NCBI GenBank assembly: GCA_016209665.1
Contig: JACQVT010000742.1
Location: 1-8,884, forward strand
Direction: 5' to 3'
Length of the DNA stretch: 8,884 nt
Source of the DNA: Planctomycetota bacterium
GTDB lineage: Bacteria; Planctomycetota; Phycisphaerae; UBA1845; PWPN01
Of the stretch, positions 4,948 through 8,884 are shown one piece after another (the first letter of the stretch is position 1; the number at the start of each line of letters is the position of its first letter). The notes under the pieces were generated by a model. It did no database searches, was not told the origin of the DNA, and saw only the letters and a list, made by a program, of their open reading frames with translations. The translations under genes were made by a program, and so were the position numbers.

Positions 4948-7602
4948 TCAGCCACGGGAGTCCGCGACTGGAGGCGTCTCCAGCGCCTCAATCAGCCGTT
5001 GCCGAACGACGTGGAGTTGCGTCTCGTCCGCCGTCTTGGCTCCATCCTGGGTAGTAACATAGAACACATCGACGATCTGGTCGGCGTGGGTGCTGATTCG
5101 GGCCGACCAGACCGAGAGGCCCAGCTCGAAGAGCGTCCGCGTGATGGTGTAGAGGCGGCCCAAGCGGTCATCGGCGAAGACCTCGACGATGGTGAACCGG
5201 CTGGAGGTGTCGTTGTCGATCTCGACCTGCGGCGATGCGTGCGGGCGGCCGTTGCTTGGTCCGCCCAGCGGGAGCCGGCGACGGCTGAGCAGGGCCTCCA
5301 CGTTCTGGCTTCCGCGCAGCACGGCCGCCACCTGGTCGGCGACCTCCTGACGGCGGTCGGGCGGCGGCTCGCCGGTGAAGGTCAAATCCAGCCCCGAGAA
5401 CGTGTCAATGACCGTGCCGTCGGCCCGGGTCACGATCCGGGCGCTGACGATCTGGAACCCCGACGCCGTCAGGGCCCCGGCGATCTTCGAGAACAGCCCC
5501 TCCACCAGGTTGTCGTGGGCGAACACCGTGTACTCCACGAAGTTCGTTTCCGGCCGGTACGCTGAGTCCACGTACGGCGTGTCCGCGCTCAGGGACCGCA
5601 GGATCTCCAGGTGGCGGCGAATCACGGCCACGGGCACCGTCTCCAGGTAGGACAGCGGCATCAGGCCGAGCTGCCTGGCGAGCCAATCATCCGGGAACGC
5701 ACCGGAAAGCCCGCGGACCAGTTCGGTGCGGATCGCCGCCGCCCGCGTCGGTTCGTCGCCGAGCGGGACTTCGCCGGTCAATTCCTCCGCGGTCCGGAGG
5801 TACAGCTCGTTCAGCAACGATTCCTTCCAGGCGGTCCAGTTCTCGGGTGAGACGGCCTCGGTGTCGGCGGCAGTCAAGACGTACAGCAGCCGCAACAGTT
5901 CGGGCGTCGTGACGGCGCGGGCGAACTGCACCAGGGTCGCCTCGTCGCTCAGGTCCCGCCGGAACGCCGTGACCGCCATCAGCAGGTGCCGGTGCACCAG
6001 GAAGCAGAGGACCTGGCGTTCGTGCTCGCTGAGCCCGAAATCCGCCGCCGTCCGTTCGGCGATCTGGAGCCCGGCCTCGCAGTGGTCCTCGCCCAGCCCC
6101 TTGCCCACGTCGTGCAGGAGCAGGGCCAGGTGCAGCAGGTCCTTGCGGTGGACCTGGCGATACGCCTGGCCGATGGGTTCCGAATCGTCCAACCGGCGGG
6201 CGGCCGCCTCGACCGCCCGCAACGAGTGCTCGTCGACGGTGTACTTGTGGTACAGGTTGAACTGGATCAGGCAGCGGGCCTGCTCGAAGGGCGGCAGGAG
6301 CCGGCTCAGTAGGCCCACCCGGTGCAGCCGGCGGAGAACCCCGCCGAGTCCCATCGGGTTGGCGAGCAGGCGCAGGAACCGCCGGCGCGCCGCCGGCGTC
6401 ACCGCGACCTCGGGGCAGGCGGTCCGCAGGCGCTCCAAGGTCTCGTGACTCACCTCCACGTTGTACAGGCGGGCGCAGTCGAACAGGTGCAGCATCAACT
6501 CCGCGTCGCCGAGCACCCGCTCGCGAGCATCGGCGGCGACGGCGATCGTGCGGCGGCTCAGCAGGAAGTACTTCTCGATGCGCCCGGTCGAAATCCGGTC
6601 CACAATCCGACGCAAACGCCCCGGACGACGAAGGCCCTCGATGAACCGCGCCACCACGTCGTTGACGGCCGTCGTGTGACGGTAATACTGCTGCATGAAG
6701 CGTTCGACACCCAGCAGCGGGCCCTCGTCGCGGAAGTTCAGCCACTCGGCCAGGCGCAACTGCTCCTCGCGGGTGAGCACGTCCTGGGTGCTGCCGGCAA
6801 AGAAGTGCATCTCGTGACGAAGGTTCTGCAGGAACTCCAGGCCCCGCATCAGGGCGTCGGCGTCCTCGGCGGCGAGAATCCGGCCCACCCGCAGCAGGTC
6901 GGGGTCCTGCACGCCGTACCGCGCGAAGGCGAGCCAGCGCAGCATGTGATAGTCGCGCAGGCCTCCGGGGCTTTTCTTGACGTTCGGCTCGAGCAGCAGC
7001 ACGGTCTGGGCGTGGTAGTCCTGGTGCTCCTTCGCCCGCTGGCTGAGGATCTCGCCGATGAGCGAGTTGATGGCCCATGCCGGGAACAGGCGGTGGACCT
7101 GGCGCTGCAAGTCGGAGAACCGCGGCGATCCCCCGATCAGGAGGCGACTTTCGATCAGGGCCGTCCGTGCCGTCAGGTCCTGCCGGGCCGCCCCGATACA
7201 CCCCGCCCTCGTCCGCACGCTGTGCGAGAGCTTGAGCCCCACGTCCCACAGGTCGCGCACCATCCGCGAGACGAACGACCGCACCGCCGGCGAATCCGCG
7301 TCGCCGGCCAGGAAGAGCAAGTCGATGTCCGAATAGGGGGCCAGATCGCGCCGTCCGTAGCCGCCCAGCGCGACCAGGGCCAGGTCCTTCACGATCGCCG
7401 GCCGATCTTCCGGCGGCGAATGTTCGATCGCCTGCCGATACACCCGGGCGACGATCTGGTCGCACAGGTCGGTCAAGGCCGCCGCGACCGCGCCGGGCGG
7501 GCGCCCCTGGGCGTGCAGGGCTTTGACTCCATCGCGTCCGCGCGCGAGCAGCGATTTGAATTCCCGCAGACCCGCAAGCTGATCGTCAGGCGCGTTGGAC
7601 AC
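4948..7602 (-). CDS. glnD: Bifunctional PII uridylyltransferase / uridylyl-removing enzyme
   Basis: This 884-residue enzyme is close to the 890 residues of E. coli GlnD. It transfers UMP from UTP to PII when glutamine is low and removes it when glutamine is high. Domain order is complete. A nucleotidyltransferase domain carries GGYGRRDLAPYSDIDLL (80-96), with catalytic Asp92 and Asp94. A helical linker follows, then an HD hydrolase domain with His459, HDVGKG (497-502), His507, His537 and Asp580. Two C-terminal ACT domains, which sense glutamine, lie at about 687-770 and 801-876. I chose GTG at 7602-7600 because it sits 7 nt after the glnB stop and gives a normal length. The open frame runs further upstream, but that part is read through glnB in another frame and is Arg/Ser-rich junk. 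No Shine-Dalgarno is visible, so translation is probably coupled to glnB. No key residue is missing. Confidence 0.97.
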   Translation of the reverse strand: MSNAPDDQLAGLREFKSLLARGRDGVKALHAQGRPPGAVAAALTDLCDQIVARVYRQAIEHSPPEDRPAIVKDLALVALGGYGRRDLAPYSDIDLLFLAGDADSPAVRSFVSRMVRDLWDVGLKLSHSVRTRAGCIGAARQDLTARTALIESRLLIGGSPRFSDLQRQVHRLFPAWAINSLIGEILSQRAKEHQDYHAQTVLLLEPNVKKSPGGLRDYHMLRWLAFARYGVQDPDLLRVGRILAAEDADALMRGLEFLQNLRHEMHFFAGSTQDVLTREEQLRLAEWLNFRDEGPLLGVERFMQQYYRHTTAVNDVVARFIEGLRRPGRLRRIVDRISTGRIEKYFLLSRRTIAVAADARERVLGDAELMLHLFDCARLYNVEVSHETLERLRTACPEVAVTPAARRRFLRLLANPMGLGGVLRRLHRVGLLSRLLPPFEQARCLIQFNLYHKYTVDEHSLRAVEAAARRLDDSEPIGQAYRQVHRKDLLHLALLLHDVGKGLGEDHCEAGLQIAERTAADFGLSEHERQVLCFLVHRHLLMAVTAFRRDLSDEATLVQFARAVTTPELLRLLYVLTAADTEAVSPENWTAWKESLLNELYLRTAEELTGEVPLGDEPTRAAAIRTELVRGLSGAFPDDWLARQLGLMPLSYLETVPVAVIRRHLEILRSLSADTPYVDSAYRPETNFVEYTVFAHDNLVEGLFSKIAGALTASGFQIVSARIVTRADGTVIDTFSGLDLTFTGEPPPDRRQEVADQVAAVLRGSQNVEALLSRRRLPLGGPSNGRPHASPQVEIDNDTSSRFTIVEVFADDRLGRLYTITRTLFELGLSVWSARISTHADQIVDVFYVTTQDGAKTADETQLHVVRQRLIEALETPPVADSRG

Positions 7603-7609
7603 GGTTTGG

Positions 7610-7959
<350 letters not shown>

Positions 7960-7974
7960 ATCTGCGCTGGGCAG

Positions 7975-8011
7975 GGGAGTCGTCCATCGTCATTGTCCCG
8001 GGCGGACTCCC
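7975..8011. repeat. Inverted repeat in the amt-glnB gap
   Basis: GGGAGTC (7975-7981) and GACTCCC (8005-8011) pair perfectly over 7 bp, with two further pairs inside after a small internal loop. The loop is about 23 nt. It fills much of the 69-nt gap between amt and glnB, ending 15 nt before the glnB AGGAGG. It could separate the expression of the two genes by processing or attenuation; no T-run follows, so a terminator is unlikely. Confidence 0.4.
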
Positions 8012-8017
8012 GCGCCC

Positions 8018-8884
8018 TCACACTGCGAAGGCCGCTGCCTTCTCGGTTGACATCATGGTCTTCATTCCCGGTGTACCGGCGGCGCCGTGGCCGCCCACGT
8101 CGAACACCTGGAAGTTCGGATAGCCTTCCATGCCGTGCTCGTCGACGTCCAGGCCGCGGATTTCCTCGTCCGCCGACACCCGCAGGCCCATGACCGCCTT
8201 GAGGATGTAGAACAGCGTGAAACCGGTGGCCAGACACCACACGCCGACCAGGACCACGCCGGTCAACTGCGGCCAGAACTGCTCGAGGCCGCCGTTGTAG
8301 AACAAGCCGGGCTTCGGTCCGGTGGCGCCATAGATCGGGTTGCTGAACAACCCGAGGGCCAGCGTGCCCCAGATGCCGTTGGTTAGGTGCACCGAGACCG
8401 CGCCGACCGGGTCGTCGATCTTCAGCACGCGATCGATGAACACCACGGACATCACCACCAGCACGCCGCCCACGAGCCCGATGATGAGGGCGGCGTTGGT
8501 GCTCACGAAGGCACAGAGCGCGGTGATCGCCACCAGCCCGGCCAGACAGCCGTTGCCGGCCATACTGGCGTCCCACTTGCCGAACCAGAACTTGGAGGTC
8601 AGCAGGGCGCCGACGGTGCCGGTGGCCGCCGCGGCATTAGTGGTCACCGCGATGTGGGCGATGGTCGAACCGTATCCCACGGCGGCCATCGTACTGCCGG
8701 GGTTGAACCCGAACCAGCCCAGCCACAGAATGAACACGCCCAGGACCATCAGCGGGAAACTGTGGCCGGGGATGGCGTTCACCTTGCCGTCCGGTCCGTA
8801 CTTGCCGATCCGTGCTCCCAGGACCACCGCCCCGCACAAGGCCAGCCAACCGCCGACCGAATGCACCACCGTCGAGCCGGCGAA
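8018..8884 (-). CDS. amt: Ammonium transporter Amt/AmtB, N-terminus cut off by window edge
   Basis: This is the C-terminal 288 residues of an inner-membrane Amt/MEP/Rh channel, which forms trimers and moves ammonium into the cell. The frame stays open to the right edge, so the start lies outside. The first visible residues, FAGSTVVHSVGG, match the conserved segment carrying the first pore histidine (visible residue 8; His168 in E. coli AmtB). WFGFNPGS (57-64) holds the conserved pore Phe, and DPVGAVSVHLTNG carries the second pore histidine (residue 166; His318). Hydrophobic helices alternate with short loops throughout. The cytoplasmic tail has the family motif around GLDVDEHGMEGYP, which in AmtB couples the subunits and contacts PII. 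About 30 residues follow that motif, where E. coli AmtB ends almost at once. The gene lies 69 nt upstream of glnB, so PII control of the channel is likely. Family assignment is firm; the exact subtype is open. Confidence 0.96.
   Translation of the reverse strand, partial: FAGSTVVHSVGGWLALCGAVVLGARIGKYGPDGKVNAIPGHSFPLMVLGVFILWLGWFGFNPGSTMAAVGYGSTIAHIAVTTNAAAATGTVGALLTSKFWFGKWDASMAGNGCLAGLVAITALCAFVSTNAALIIGLVGGVLVVMSVVFIDRVLKIDDPVGAVSVHLTNGIWGTLALGLFSNPIYGATGPKPGLFYNGGLEQFWPQLTGVVLVGVWCLATGFTLFYILKAVMGLRVSADEEIRGLDVDEHGMEGYPNFQVFDVGGHGAAGTPGMKTMMSTEKAAAFAV

Noticed and set aside
7960..7990. Sigma54 promoter directly before glnB
   Set aside because: TGGACGACTCCCCTGC has GG and GC one base too far apart and the upstream half is poor.

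Overview
The window is GC-rich bacterial DNA (GC visibly high, not counted) carrying five protein-coding genes, all on the minus strand. In transcription order they are: the C-terminal two thirds of an Amt/AmtB ammonium channel (cut by the right edge), the PII signal protein GlnB, the PII uridylyltransferase/uridylyl-removing enzyme GlnD, a full-length membrane-anchored DNA translocase FtsK/SpoIIIE, and an exported purple-acid-phosphatase-like metallophosphoesterase. I see no rRNA, tRNA, CRISPR array, transposase or prophage gene. The organism is a GC-rich bacterium that uses GTG starts freely and has few strong Shine-Dalgarno sites. A planctomycete-like lineage is my guess from general style only; the sequence does not prove it.

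Right part (4948-8884): amt, glnB and glnD form a tight nitrogen-sensing cluster. The amt-glnB gap is 69 nt and the glnB-glnD gap is 7 nt. By established PII biology, GlnD reads glutamine through its ACT domains and uridylylates or deuridylylates Tyr51 in the GlnB T-loop, and a PII protein can plug the Amt trimer when ammonium is plentiful. Sensor, modifier and transport target are therefore probably co-expressed. The promoter must lie beyond the right edge.

Middle (1994-4947): a 299-nt gap separates glnD from ftsK. It holds a GC hairpin just after glnD, a sigma70-like -10 box, an overlapping sigma54-like GG/GC element and a good ribosome binding site. FtsK has four N-terminal membrane segments, a linker with an extreme Asp/Glu run, the alpha/beta motor and the gamma winged helix.

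Left part (1-1993): a 278-nt gap carries two copies of a repeat module spaced 63 nt apart, each able to fold. The metallophosphoesterase follows, and 332 nt of apparently non-coding DNA with an octamer repeat and small hairpins ends the window.

I found no convincing new multi-gene system. The items most worth checking are the folded repeat modules between ftsK and the phosphatase, the sigma54-like site ahead of ftsK, and the acidic FtsK linker.
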